Origin: Flavobacterium sharifuzzamanii
GTDB taxonomy: Bacteria; Bacteroidota; Bacteroidia; Flavobacteriales; Flavobacteriaceae
Direction of reading: 5' to 3'
NCBI RefSeq assembly: GCF_003254585.1
Contig: NZ_QJGZ01000040.1
Span: forward strand, 310,001-374,000
DNA: 64,000 nt
The translations under genes and the position numbers were made by a program. Every line of letters starts with the position of its first letter. The first letter of the stretch is position 1. The notes under the pieces are model-generated. The model ran no database searches and had not been told where the DNA came from. It saw only the letters and a program-made list of their open reading frames with translations. Shown one piece after another: positions 27,792 through 36,659 of this stretch.

Positions 27792-27826
27792 AAACCCGCT
27801 GACATCAATGTTTAGTGGGTTTTTTG
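27792..27826 (+). terminator. Terminator of pectin unit 1
   Basis: A stem of AAACCCGCT with AGTGGGTTT (one G-T wobble) plus a short loop, followed by TTTTTGCTTTTTT. It is positioned 60 bp behind the CE8 stop codon. Confidence 0.85.
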
Positions 27827-27936
27827 CTTTTTTGAAGTTAACAAAAAATAGATAGATTATCGTTTAAATTTCGTTGGTCAGAATTTACTTTTAAAAAATA
27901 TTTTTTTTACTAAAAATTATTCAAACTTTTTTTATG

Positions 27937-27956
27937 CTATCCTGTAACTATCCTGC
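27937..27956 (-). promoter_or_regulatory. Inverted CAGGATAG doublet (candidate distal operator)
   Basis: On the minus strand, two exact copies of CAGGATAG lie 11 bp apart (27948-27955 and 27937-27944). It is the same half-site sequence as at 5126 and 28262, but in the opposite orientation and about 310 bp upstream of the proximal pair. Confidence 0.5.
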
Positions 27957-28261
27957 TTATTGTTTTGTAAGTTTTTTATCGTGAAATAAATAGACTTAGA
28001 GTATTTTTCTCTAACGTTTTCGTTGAAAAAGCGTTTTTTATAAGCTCTTATTTATCAGGCATCAATGGGATAATTTTGAAGAATGTATATTATAAATCTA
28101 TTTTTGGTATAAATCTTATCGTTTTTTAATCAAAATGAGATTGTAAATTTTCTTTTAAGCAAACATTTGTCTTAAATATTTGGGTTCATCTATTTTTTCC
28201 ATGCGTTTTTTATTAATATTGTTTTTTTAGTCACATTTTTTTTGACATTCTGCGATTAAAA

Positions 28262-28306
28262 CAGGATAGAGCAGGACGGTTCTAATGTATCATCGTCATA
28301 TTTTTG
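28262..28306 (+). promoter_or_regulatory. Candidate operator and promoter of pectin unit 2 (susCD)
   Basis: CAGGA at 28262 and CAGGA at 28272 form a tandem repeat with a 10-bp period. TATTTTTG, a perfect TAnnTTTG -7 box, begins exactly 37 bp from the first half-site (28299-28306). No clear -33 TTG is present, which fits a promoter that needs an activator. Confidence 0.7.
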
Positions 28307-28437
28307 GAATATTAAAATAAATGTGTTTTAAACATTTAATAACCTTTATTACAATTTTTTTAAGTAAAGTTTTATTATAATTAAGACATGTTTAAAACAT
28401 GACTAACTAACATTAATAACCTAACCAAAAAACATTT

Positions 28438-31400
28438 ATGAAACAAGCACTTATAAAAAGATGTAGTTTTCTTTTGTTTACACTGATGAGTGTATTGAGT
28501 TATGCTCAAAGTAATCAAGTTACAGTAACGGGAACAGTTACAGACAATTTAGGTGGACTATTGCCTGGAGTTAACGTAACTGAGAAATCTACTAAAAATT
28601 CAGTGACAACAGATTACAATGGAAAATATGAGATTAAAGTTAAAAGTGGAGGAACATTAGTTTTTTCTTTCATTGGAATGAAAAAAATAGAAATACCTTT
28701 AAATAATCGTTCTATTGTTAATGCAAAAATGGAAGACGATTTTAATCAATTAGAAAATATTGTTGTAGTTGGTTATGGTACTCAAAAGAAAAAGGAACTT
28801 ACTGGAGCGATTGCTACGATCAAACCAGATGAACTTATGGACTTGCCTGTAACGAATTTATCAGATGCATTAAAAGGATTAGTTCCGGGACTTACAGTTA
28901 CACCAAGCTCAGGCCGACCTGGAGATGCTGGTAGTATCCAAATCCGTCAAACTTTTGGTTTCTCAAAAGACGGAAACTCTACTATACCATTAGTAGTTAT
29001 AGATGATATGGTTCAAGTTGATCCGGCGACTGGTAAAGCTACTTTAGATACTTTTAATAGATTGGATCCGTCTGAAATTGAGAGTGTTACTGTTTTGAAA
29101 GATGCATCTGCAGCTATTTACGGTTCTCGTGCTTCTCAAGGTGCTATTATTGTAAAAACGAAGCGAGGCAAGGCTGGGAAAGCTAAATTTAGCTACAATA
29201 GCCAATTTGTAGTTAATGATGCGGTAAGCCACACTAAAACTATGAGTGCTTATGAATTTGGAGTTTTTAGCAATCGATTCTTAACGGCACAAAATCCTAC
29301 TATTCTTCCAGCGAGTTTATTTTCTGCAGCGGAATTGGAAGAAATGAAAGGTTTAGATTATGACTGGCTAAAAGAAGCTTGGAAACCGGCTATTCAACAA
29401 AAACATTCATTTAATGTAAATGGCGGTAGCGAAGATATTACATATTTTGCTGGTGCAACTTATTTGACACAAGATGCAAATCTTGGTTACCAAAAATATG
29501 ACAAATGGAATTACCGAACTGGTATTAATGCAAAAATTGCTAAAAACTTAGACTTCTCTGCGTCTATTTCTGGTAATACTGGATTTATAGATAAATCATT
29601 TACTAAAGCATCTGCAAACATCAGTGATGGAAGTTATGGTAGTGCTGCAGGTGGTGAACAAGCTGATTATGGATATTTAGTGCATATGCCAAAATTTATT
29701 CCATGGCAAACAATAGTGGATGGAAAAGAATATTATATGTCTCCATTTCCTAACACGAATAAAAATTTTGGAAGTGCAAATGCAAATAATAACATCGCTG
29801 GATGGAACTATTTTGCTAACCTAAACAATGGATCGCATCAAACAACAGATGACGCTTCTTTCAATGTGAATGCTTCCTTAAACTACAAAGTTGAAGCTAT
29901 TAAAGGTTTGTCTTTTAAAGCAACTTTTGCAAGAACTAAAAATTCAAGTTATTCTGAACAGATTCAGTTGCCTTATGATTTAGCAAGAATTACAAATTAT
30001 CAATTACAGGATAATCACTTAGCAAGCGCGGCTTATCCAAGTGCTATAACAAAGAATCCAGAAGTTGGTGGTATGATTGATTATGCTATAGAAACAAACG
30101 TTAGAAATTCAAGAGTTTATTATAACAGCAGTTTTTCTAAAAGTACTCAGGCAAACTTCTTTGCAAATTACAACAGAACTTTTGGAGACCATAATGTTAG
30201 TGGAATGTTTGGTGTTGAAAGATCTGAATCGGACTGGCAAACTACTCGTTTAGCATACACAAATACTCCTAAAGATTATCTTGGAGATTGGCGTACTGCA
30301 GGAACAGTTGACACTGGTAACTCTACAGCTTTAAAAGGAAATAATGCAACACTTTCTTATTTTGGAACGGTAAACTATAATTTTAAGTCAAAATACTTGG
30401 TGCAATTCCTTATCCGTAGTGATGCTTCTACGAAGTTTGCGCCTGAAAATTATTGGGGTACTTTCCCATCGCTTCAATTGGGTTGGGTAGCTTCAAAAGA
30501 AGAATGGTTTCAAAGAAATTTACCAGGAGTTAATTTCTTTAAATTAAGATATTCAATTGGTAAAACTGGAAAAGATAATCTTCAACCTTTCAAATGGTAT
30601 CAATATTATGATTTAACAGTTAATAAAGGTTGGCAGTTTGGACCTGCTGTCTCTAACGGCGGTGGAGGTGTATTAGGATCGGGTTTAACTCCTAAAGTAA
30701 ATCCAAATAGAGATGCAAAATGGGATTCTACATTGAAACATAATCTTGGTTTTGATCTTGCATTCTTAAAAAACAGATTAGAGGTTAATGCAGATTTCTA
30801 TTACGATATTACAAAAGACATGTTGACTGATATGGGTAGTGCTACAGGTGTGCCGATTTCTGTTGGTGGGGCATTTGCAGAACAAAATTATGCACAAGTT
30901 GATGCTTGGGGATCTGAGCTTAATGTTAACTGGAATGATAAAATTGGTAAAGTGGGCTATAGTGTAGGTATGAACTTTAGTTACGGAGATAATAAAATTA
31001 AAAGATTTCCAGATCAAGGAAATTTGATTCCATCTAACAATACAAGAAGAGAAGGATATTCGGAAGGATTTAATCCGGTTTGGGGATTCCAAACATGGAA
31101 AGGAACTTCTACAGGAGACGGTATTTTGCGTACAGATGAAGACATTGCCAATTACTGGAGCTACTTAAGTGCAAATGCTGCTGCTGCTGGAACTACACCA
31201 AGTTATTTAAGTATTGTTGATCCAACTAAAATTCAAAAAGGATCATTAGCTTATCAAGATGTTGCTGGTACGCTTAATCCTGATGGATCGTTAAGTGGGC
31301 CAAATGGTCAGATTCTTGCAGGAAATGATTATGTTAAATTAGCAAATAGCAGTAGAACGTATACTATTAATACTAATTTAGGTTTCAAGTATAGCAACTT

Positions 31401-31824
31401 ATCTGTAAAAACTCAAATCGTAACTTCTTGGGGAGGAGCAAACTTTGTAGATTTGATGAGTCAGCCAACTTCTAGTGCAAGTAATATGTGGTCTCGCGAA
31501 ACTTTTTGGAATGATATGTACGCGGCAGATAATGTAAATGGTAAATATCCTAATTTAGCACAAACGGGTGTATTAAGCCCTTCTGATTTTTGGCAGATCA
31601 GTACTTTCCGTTGCTTTGTTAGAAACTTAACTGTAGCGTATGAAATACCTAAACAAGTTTTTGCTAATACTAAAGTGAATAATATATCGATAGGTATTAC
31701 AGGTAATAATCTTTGGGATTTCTATAACCCTTATCCGGATCATTATAGAAATATGTACGATAACTCTTCAGTAGGATATCCTACGCTTAGATCTTGGTCG
31801 TTTAATTTCAACATCTCATTCTAA
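28438..31824 (+). CDS. susC: SusC-family TonB-dependent outer-membrane transporter
   Basis: SusC-type proteins import oligosaccharides across the outer membrane, energised by TonB. The 1128-residue protein has a signal peptide (LMSVLSYAQ, residues 1-24), a carboxypeptidase-regulatory-like domain (about 28-100), a TonB-box region with VVVGYGTQKKKELTG (about 109-123), the plug (about 120-240, with DALKGLVPGLTV) and a 22-strand barrel ending in SFNFNISF with a terminal aromatic. It stands first in unit 2, immediately behind the operator, and pairs with susD 19 bp downstream. The cargo is inferred to be pectin oligosaccharide from the locus. Confidence 0.95.
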   Translation: MKQALIKRCSFLLFTLMSVLSYAQSNQVTVTGTVTDNLGGLLPGVNVTEKSTKNSVTTDYNGKYEIKVKSGGTLVFSFIGMKKIEIPLNNRSIVNAKMEDDFNQLENIVVVGYGTQKKKELTGAIATIKPDELMDLPVTNLSDALKGLVPGLTVTPSSGRPGDAGSIQIRQTFGFSKDGNSTIPLVVIDDMVQVDPATGKATLDTFNRLDPSEIESVTVLKDASAAIYGSRASQGAIIVKTKRGKAGKAKFSYNSQFVVNDAVSHTKTMSAYEFGVFSNRFLTAQNPTILPASLFSAAELEEMKGLDYDWLKEAWKPAIQQKHSFNVNGGSEDITYFAGATYLTQDANLGYQKYDKWNYRTGINAKIAKNLDFSASISGNTGFIDKSFTKASANISDGSYGSAAGGEQADYGYLVHMPKFIPWQTIVDGKEYYMSPFPNTNKNFGSANANNNIAGWNYFANLNNGSHQTTDDASFNVNASLNYKVEAIKGLSFKATFARTKNSSYSEQIQLPYDLARITNYQLQDNHLASAAYPSAITKNPEVGGMIDYAIETNVRNSRVYYNSSFSKSTQANFFANYNRTFGDHNVSGMFGVERSESDWQTTRLAYTNTPKDYLGDWRTAGTVDTGNSTALKGNNATLSYFGTVNYNFKSKYLVQFLIRSDASTKFAPENYWGTFPSLQLGWVASKEEWFQRNLPGVNFFKLRYSIGKTGKDNLQPFKWYQYYDLTVNKGWQFGPAVSNGGGGVLGSGLTPKVNPNRDAKWDSTLKHNLGFDLAFLKNRLEVNADFYYDITKDMLTDMGSATGVPISVGGAFAEQNYAQVDAWGSELNVNWNDKIGKVGYSVGMNFSYGDNKIKRFPDQGNLIPSNNTRREGYSEGFNPVWGFQTWKGTSTGDGILRTDEDIANYWSYLSANAAAAGTTPSYLSIVDPTKIQKGSLAYQDVAGTLNPDGSLSGPNGQILAGNDYVKLANSSRTYTINTNLGFKYSNLSVKTQIVTSWGGANFVDLMSQPTSSASNMWSRETFWNDMYAADNVNGKYPNLAQTGVLSPSDFWQISTFRCFVRNLTVAYEIPKQVFANTKVNNISIGITGNNLWDFYNPYPDHYRNMYDNSSVGYPTLRSWSFNFNISF

Positions 31825-31843
31825 TCTAAATTCGATTTTAATT

Positions 31844-33817
31844 ATGAAAACAAAATTTAACATATATATCACTTTAGCACTTGTACTTGTTCTAGGAGTT
31901 TCCTGTAGCGACAATTTCTTGGACGAAGTGAAGCCTATTGGTCAGTATGATGATTCATTCTACCAAAATCAAGCACGTGTGCAGGCGTATGTAGATAATC
32001 AATACTACGATTTTTTTGCAGCTTATAAATCGCCTACATCTACTGTAATTGGAGTATATACAGATGTAAATACGAAGTTAACTGAAGAACAAGGTGGAGT
32101 TCAGGATTATACTAACCCAAGTAAATTACTTCTTACTCCTGATGTTGCAAAAGATTATTTTGGAGCAAAGATTGGTACTGGTCTTATTAATAATGCCTAT
32201 ACAAGAATTAGAGAATGTAATAATCTTCTTGAAGACATCGATGTAAAAGGAGCAAGTTTGGATAAAACATTTCGTGATCGTGCAAAAGGGCAAATGTATT
32301 ATATGCGCGCTATTCAGTATTTTGATTTAATGCGTACTTATGGAGGTGTTCCGATTGTAACAAAAGTTCAAAATCCATCGGTTGATGATGAAAGTATTAA
32401 GTTACCAAGAGCTAAAGTTTCTGAAGTTGTAGCGCAAATTGTTAGCGATTTAGATATGGCGGCAAGCTTATTGCCAGGAGATTGGGATGCTGCAAACTAT
32501 GGACGCTTTACAAAAGGAGCAGCATTGGCTCAAAAATCAAGAGTTTTATTGACCTATGCAAGTCCTTTATTTAACAAAAGCTGGGACGGTTCCAATGAGC
32601 GTTGGCAAGCAGCTTTAGATGCTGGATTGGCAGCAGAAGCAGAATTAACTCAAAATGGTTATGGATTGTACGGAAGTTCGGCTAAAGACTGGGAAAATAT
32701 GTTTTTAATTGACAATATTAAATGTAAAGAAGCAATTACAGTTCAGCTTTTATCAAATTCTAATACAGATATTAATTTTAACGTAAATAATAACTGGGAA
32801 AAAGCAACTCGATTACCAAGTCAAGGAGGAACTGGAGGAGTTTCTGCTCCTAAAGAAATGATTGATTTGTTTCCAATGGCAGATGGAAAAAGACCTACTG
32901 CGGCTAATGGATATAATGATTTTACTTTCTTCCTTAATCGTGACCCGAGATTTTACAGAACATTTGCATTCTCTGGAGTTAAGTGGGGGTATAAAGAAAG
33001 TGCTAATGCAGTTTTCTGGTCTTATCGTTGGGTAGATAATGCTAATAAGGCTTATTTTAATGATCTTAATACAACTACTACAAGTCCGGCAGTTGTTAGA
33101 AAAATGACTAATCAGACAGCAAGTAATGCAGTAAATTACGCTTATTCACCAACTGATATTATGGAATATCGTTATGCAGAATTGCTATTGAATATTGCAG
33201 AATGTTATGCAGCATTAGGACAAACTGGAAGTACATCTGCTTATTTAGGAAAAATTAGAGCTCGTGTTGGTATTCCAGCAGCAAACAACTATGGAATTGG
33301 TACATTGACTGATAAATATCAAGCTATTGAAGCTGTTTTGTATGAAAGAAGAGTAGAATTAGCTTACGAAGGAAAACGTTTTTGGGATGTTCAAAGATGG
33401 ATGTTATATGATAACGAAGTGCTTCCTGGTATGACAGGTGGAACAGTAAGTAAGTTAGGTTTAACGCCAATTAACGGAACGCAAAGAACTGGAAATTATT
33501 TGCAATATAAAACAAATGCAACAGCAACAGACCCTTTAGCAGCTTCTCGTGCAAGCATTGTTGTTGATCCAGATGCAGCAACTTTCCAAACACAATTGAA
33601 TACTTTGGCTACTTATTACAATGCTAATTTTGTGCGTACTGCTTTAGTAACTCCGATGGATAATGTAAGTGGTGCAGCCGTTAAAATAAAATTCAATCCA
33701 AATTATTATATAAGTGGTCTTAATACGACAGCTTTAACTTCAAATCCTTGGTTATTGCAAACTATAGGGTGGAATGACAATTTTGGTGGAGCAGGAACTT
33801 ACAGCTTCCAAGAATAA
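31844..33817 (+). CDS. susD: SusD-family surface glycan-binding lipoprotein
   Basis: SusD-like lipoproteins form the lid on the SusC channel and bind the incoming glycan. The 657-residue protein has a lipobox ending at Cys21 (LGVSC) followed by SDNFLDEV, the family start. The TPR-like helices include RGKMYYMRAIQYFDL-like (here KGQMYYMRAIQYFDLMRTYG, about 147-166), and the C-terminal part has YRYAELLLNIAECYAALG and ERRVELAYEGKRFWDVQRW, which are strong family signatures. It is somewhat longer than many relatives (about 550-600) owing to C-terminal insertions. A hairpin after the gene separates it from the enzyme genes. Confidence 0.95.
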   Translation: MKTKFNIYITLALVLVLGVSCSDNFLDEVKPIGQYDDSFYQNQARVQAYVDNQYYDFFAAYKSPTSTVIGVYTDVNTKLTEEQGGVQDYTNPSKLLLTPDVAKDYFGAKIGTGLINNAYTRIRECNNLLEDIDVKGASLDKTFRDRAKGQMYYMRAIQYFDLMRTYGGVPIVTKVQNPSVDDESIKLPRAKVSEVVAQIVSDLDMAASLLPGDWDAANYGRFTKGAALAQKSRVLLTYASPLFNKSWDGSNERWQAALDAGLAAEAELTQNGYGLYGSSAKDWENMFLIDNIKCKEAITVQLLSNSNTDINFNVNNNWEKATRLPSQGGTGGVSAPKEMIDLFPMADGKRPTAANGYNDFTFFLNRDPRFYRTFAFSGVKWGYKESANAVFWSYRWVDNANKAYFNDLNTTTTSPAVVRKMTNQTASNAVNYAYSPTDIMEYRYAELLLNIAECYAALGQTGSTSAYLGKIRARVGIPAANNYGIGTLTDKYQAIEAVLYERRVELAYEGKRFWDVQRWMLYDNEVLPGMTGGTVSKLGLTPINGTQRTGNYLQYKTNATATDPLAASRASIVVDPDAATFQTQLNTLATYYNANFVRTALVTPMDNVSGAAVKIKFNPNYYISGLNTTALTSNPWLLQTIGWNDNFGGAGTYSFQE

Positions 33818-33855
33818 ATTTAACTATTAAGAAACAGAAAATTATACAAAGCTTT

Positions 33856-33890
33856 TCACCTGTATTCGTCAAAAGATACAGGTGATTTGT
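33856..33890 (+). terminator. Hairpin after susD (terminator or attenuator)
   Basis: A perfect 10-bp stem (TCACCTGTAT with ATACAGGTGA, 10-base loop) is followed by TTTGTTT. The weak T-run and the lack of a new promoter downstream suggest partial read-through, which would give more susCD than enzyme mRNA. Confidence 0.7.
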
Positions 33891-33921
33891 TTAAAAAGAA
33901 TTACCACAACTAGAAATTAAC

Positions 33922-35634
33922 ATGAAAAATTCCGCATTATTTATCGCATCATCTCTGCTTTTTTTAGGAAGTGCAAAATGTTTTGCTCAATATCCGAAGA
34001 TTAGTCCAGAAGTTCAGGCTCAGGAAAAAGCTATCAAAGAAGAAGCTCAAAGACTTTCTGATGAAGCTTGGACAAAAGCTTTAGTAGTTATTGAAGAAGA
34101 AGCAAAACATGGAAAACCTTATATTCCGTGGGCTGCAAGACCTACTGATTTACCTCAGGCAGAAATTCCTGCTTTCCCAGGTGCTGAAGGTGGTGGAATG
34201 TACACTTTTGGAGGACGTGGTGGAAAAGTTTACACGGTAACAAGTCTAGAAGACCGCGGACCAGGAACTTTACGTGAAGCTTGCGAACAAGGAGGAGCGA
34301 GAATAATAGTGTTTAATGTTGCTGGAATTATCAGATTAAAAAGTCCGTTAATTATTCGTGCGCCTTACATTACGATTGCAGGTCAAACTGCTCCTGGCGA
34401 TGGTGTTTGTATCGCTGGAGAATCAACTTGGATTGATACGCATGATGTAATTATCAGACACGTACGTTTTCGTCGTGGAGAAACTTTTGTAGGACGTCGT
34501 GACGATGCTATTGGAGGAAATCCTGTTGGAAATATCATGATTGACCACGTTTCTGCAACTTGGGGATTAGATGAAAATATGTCAATTTACAGACACATGT
34601 ACAATCCTGGACCAGGTTATCCAGATATCAAAGTGGGAACAGTAAATATTACAATCCAAAATAGTTTATTCGGAGAGGCTCTTGATACTTACAATCACGC
34701 TTTCGGAAGTACTTTAGGTGGAGAAAACTGCTCTTTCATGAGAAATATGTGGGCTAACAATGCAGGAAGAAACCCTTCTATCGGTTGGAACGGAATTTTC
34801 AACTTTGTAAACAACGTAGTTTTCAACTGGTACAACAGATCTACAGATGGTGGAGATTATACTGCAAACTACAATATCATCAACAACTTCTACAAACCAG
34901 GTCCAGTAACCGATTTAACGCAGCCAATCAGCTATAGAATTTTAAAACCAGAATCTGGAAGAAGTAAATTGCCTTATATGGTTTTTGGTAGAGCTTACGT
35001 AAACGGAAATGTTGTTAATGGAAACGAAAAAGTGACTAAAGACAACTGGGATGGCGGAATTCAGTTAGAGAATAAAAAAGGAGAATTGATGACATATGAT
35101 GAAGCAAAAGAATACTTTGCTAAAATGAAGGCTGCTAAACCTTTCCCAATGCCTTGGTTCAACAAATTTATGACTGCTGAAGAATCTTATGAATTTGTAC
35201 TTAAAAATGTTGGAGCTACTTTGCCAATTAGAGATAAAGTAGACGAAAGAATCGTAAGAACTGTAAAAACAGGAGTTCCAGAATATGCAAAAGGTTTAGA
35301 GAAAAAAGAATTCTACCAATTCGAACACAGACGTTTACCGATGGATTCTTATAAAAAAGGAATTATCACTGATGTTTCTCAAGTAGGAGGATATCCAGAA
35401 TATAAAGGAAAACCTTACGTAGATACAGATAAAGATGGTATGCCAGATGCTTGGGAGAAAAAATACGGTTTAAATCCGAACGATCCATCTGATGCACAAG
35501 GAGATTTAAACGGAGACGGATATACAAATATCGAAGATTACATCAATGGTGTAAATCCTGCGATAAAAGTAGACTGGAAAGATATGGCTAATAACAAAGA
35601 AACATTAGTTAGACCTTTATTAGATTTAAAATAG
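33922..35634 (+). CDS. Pectate lyase-like protein (PL1), paralogue 1
   Basis: A 570-residue secreted protein (signal up to SAKCFAQ). It has an N-terminal helical segment (25-75), the beta-helix lyase domain (about 85-480, with AFPGAEGGGMYTFGGRGGKV, ITIAGQTAPGDG and MIDHVSATWGLDENMS) and a C-terminal calcium-type motif (DTDKDGMPDAWEKKYGLNPN). Pectate lyase activity is inferred from the domain. The protein is closely similar along its whole length to the product of the gene at 36660, so the two arose by duplication. It follows susD after a hairpin and comes first among the enzymes of unit 2, which fits an early cleavage step. Confidence 0.8.
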   Translation: MKNSALFIASSLLFLGSAKCFAQYPKISPEVQAQEKAIKEEAQRLSDEAWTKALVVIEEEAKHGKPYIPWAARPTDLPQAEIPAFPGAEGGGMYTFGGRGGKVYTVTSLEDRGPGTLREACEQGGARIIVFNVAGIIRLKSPLIIRAPYITIAGQTAPGDGVCIAGESTWIDTHDVIIRHVRFRRGETFVGRRDDAIGGNPVGNIMIDHVSATWGLDENMSIYRHMYNPGPGYPDIKVGTVNITIQNSLFGEALDTYNHAFGSTLGGENCSFMRNMWANNAGRNPSIGWNGIFNFVNNVVFNWYNRSTDGGDYTANYNIINNFYKPGPVTDLTQPISYRILKPESGRSKLPYMVFGRAYVNGNVVNGNEKVTKDNWDGGIQLENKKGELMTYDEAKEYFAKMKAAKPFPMPWFNKFMTAEESYEFVLKNVGATLPIRDKVDERIVRTVKTGVPEYAKGLEKKEFYQFEHRRLPMDSYKKGIITDVSQVGGYPEYKGKPYVDTDKDGMPDAWEKKYGLNPNDPSDAQGDLNGDGYTNIEDYINGVNPAIKVDWKDMANNKETLVRPLLDLK

Positions 35635-35688
35635 GGAATAATTTTCAATAACACTCTTGTTTCATGGTAAACAGGAATGTTTTTGAAA

Positions 35689-35885
35689 AAGCCTGAAAGG
35701 CTTAAAGCACTAACATAGGACAACGTCCTATGTATAACAATAAAGAAAGAAAAAAAGCCCTGAAAGGGCGAAAGCAATTAATGATGTGCAGCTTATAAAG
35801 GCTTACGCCCTTTTAGGGCTTTGCTATATGATTTGTAATTCATAGGATTTTACCCTATGGTGTTGCTTAAAGGCCTTTAGCCTTA
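35689..35885 (+). repeat. Clustered short inverted repeats (family E type)
   Basis: Several adjoining hairpins: AAGCCTGAAAGGCTT, ACATAGGACAACGTCCTATGT, GCCCTGAAAGGGCG, GCCCTTTTAGGGC and an AAAGGCCTTT pair. They cover most of the 288-bp spacer between the lyase and the DUF3826 gene. No gene is present. Confidence 0.85.
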
Positions 35886-35922
35886 TGATTGAGTTAAAAA
35901 AATAACTAAAAAAGGAAAGACA

Positions 35923-36612
35923 ATGGCACTAAATAAAATAAATGCTGGTTTATTATCGCTGGTTTTTGCATTTTCAAGTTTAAATGCACAACAACATTTA
36001 GATCCTGAATATATTAAAGTTACTAACGAAAGAGCTGCAAAAATCGTTACCAAATTAGATCTAAAAAATGAAGCAAAAGAAAAAGCTGTTTCAAGCATCA
36101 TTGCACAACAGTTTAGAGATCTAACTGAAATCCAAGATGGAAGAGATGCTGAAATCAAAAAAGTAAAAGAAGATACTACTTTAGCTAAAGAAAAGCAAAA
36201 CGAGAAAATTGATAAACTGAAAGCAAAGGCAGACGAATCAATTGCAAAACTACATAAATCTTATATCAAAAAATTAAGCAAAGAACTGTCTGAAGACAAA
36301 ATCACTGAAGTTAAAGACGGAATGACTTATGGAGTTCTTCCTATCACAGTTGCAGGTTACAACGATATGCTTCCAAATTTAACAGCAGAACAAAAAGATT
36401 ATATCTACAAAGCTTTAGTTGAAGCGAGAGAACATGCAATGGACGCAGGTTCTTCTAAAGAAAAACACGGCTGGTTTGGTAAATACAAAGGAAGAATCAA
36501 CAACTATTTATCAAAACAAGGTTATGATTTAAATAAAGAAAGTGCTGACTGGCACAAACGTATTGAAGAAAGGGAAAAGAATAAACCAAAAGATTCTACT
36601 TCGAAAGAATAA
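35923..36612 (+). CDS. DUF3826-family secreted helical protein
   Basis: A 229-residue protein of unknown function with a signal peptide (AFSSLNAQ, cleavage near residue 23). The rest is almost entirely helical and highly charged (about 60-120: KVKEDTTLAKEKQNEKIDKL), with a conserved-looking DGMTYGVLPITVAGYNDMLP (about 132-151) and HGWFGKYKGRINNYLSKQGY near the C-terminus, features I associate with DUF3826. It sits between two paralogous PL1 genes and is spaced 47 bp from the second. A periplasmic accessory or substrate-binding role with the lyases is possible, but no catalytic motif is apparent. Confidence 0.75.
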   Translation: MALNKINAGLLSLVFAFSSLNAQQHLDPEYIKVTNERAAKIVTKLDLKNEAKEKAVSSIIAQQFRDLTEIQDGRDAEIKKVKEDTTLAKEKQNEKIDKLKAKADESIAKLHKSYIKKLSKELSEDKITEVKDGMTYGVLPITVAGYNDMLPNLTAEQKDYIYKALVEAREHAMDAGSSKEKHGWFGKYKGRINNYLSKQGYDLNKESADWHKRIEEREKNKPKDSTSKE

Positions 36613-36659
36613 TCTCTTAAACTTTATACCAAAAACTATTAACTACACCACACAATTCA

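Larger units (their letters stand above)
27734..28437. other. Regulatory intergenic region upstream of susC
   Basis: There are no genes in these 704 bp. They contain a terminator (27792-27826), an unusually AT-rich stretch, an inverted doublet of CAGGATAG (27937-27956), the tandem operator (28262-28277), a -7 box (28299-28306) and a leader of roughly 125 bases before the susC start. No repeat family elements occur here, unlike most other spacers. Confidence 0.8.

Noticed and set aside
28262..28277. Regulation of the pectin locus by the AraC-family gene at 3852
   Set aside because: Although AraC proteins bind tandem sites, the gene is paired with fsr in a common arrangement, and the motif does not occur in the spacer between the two. 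The regulator is more likely located elsewhere.
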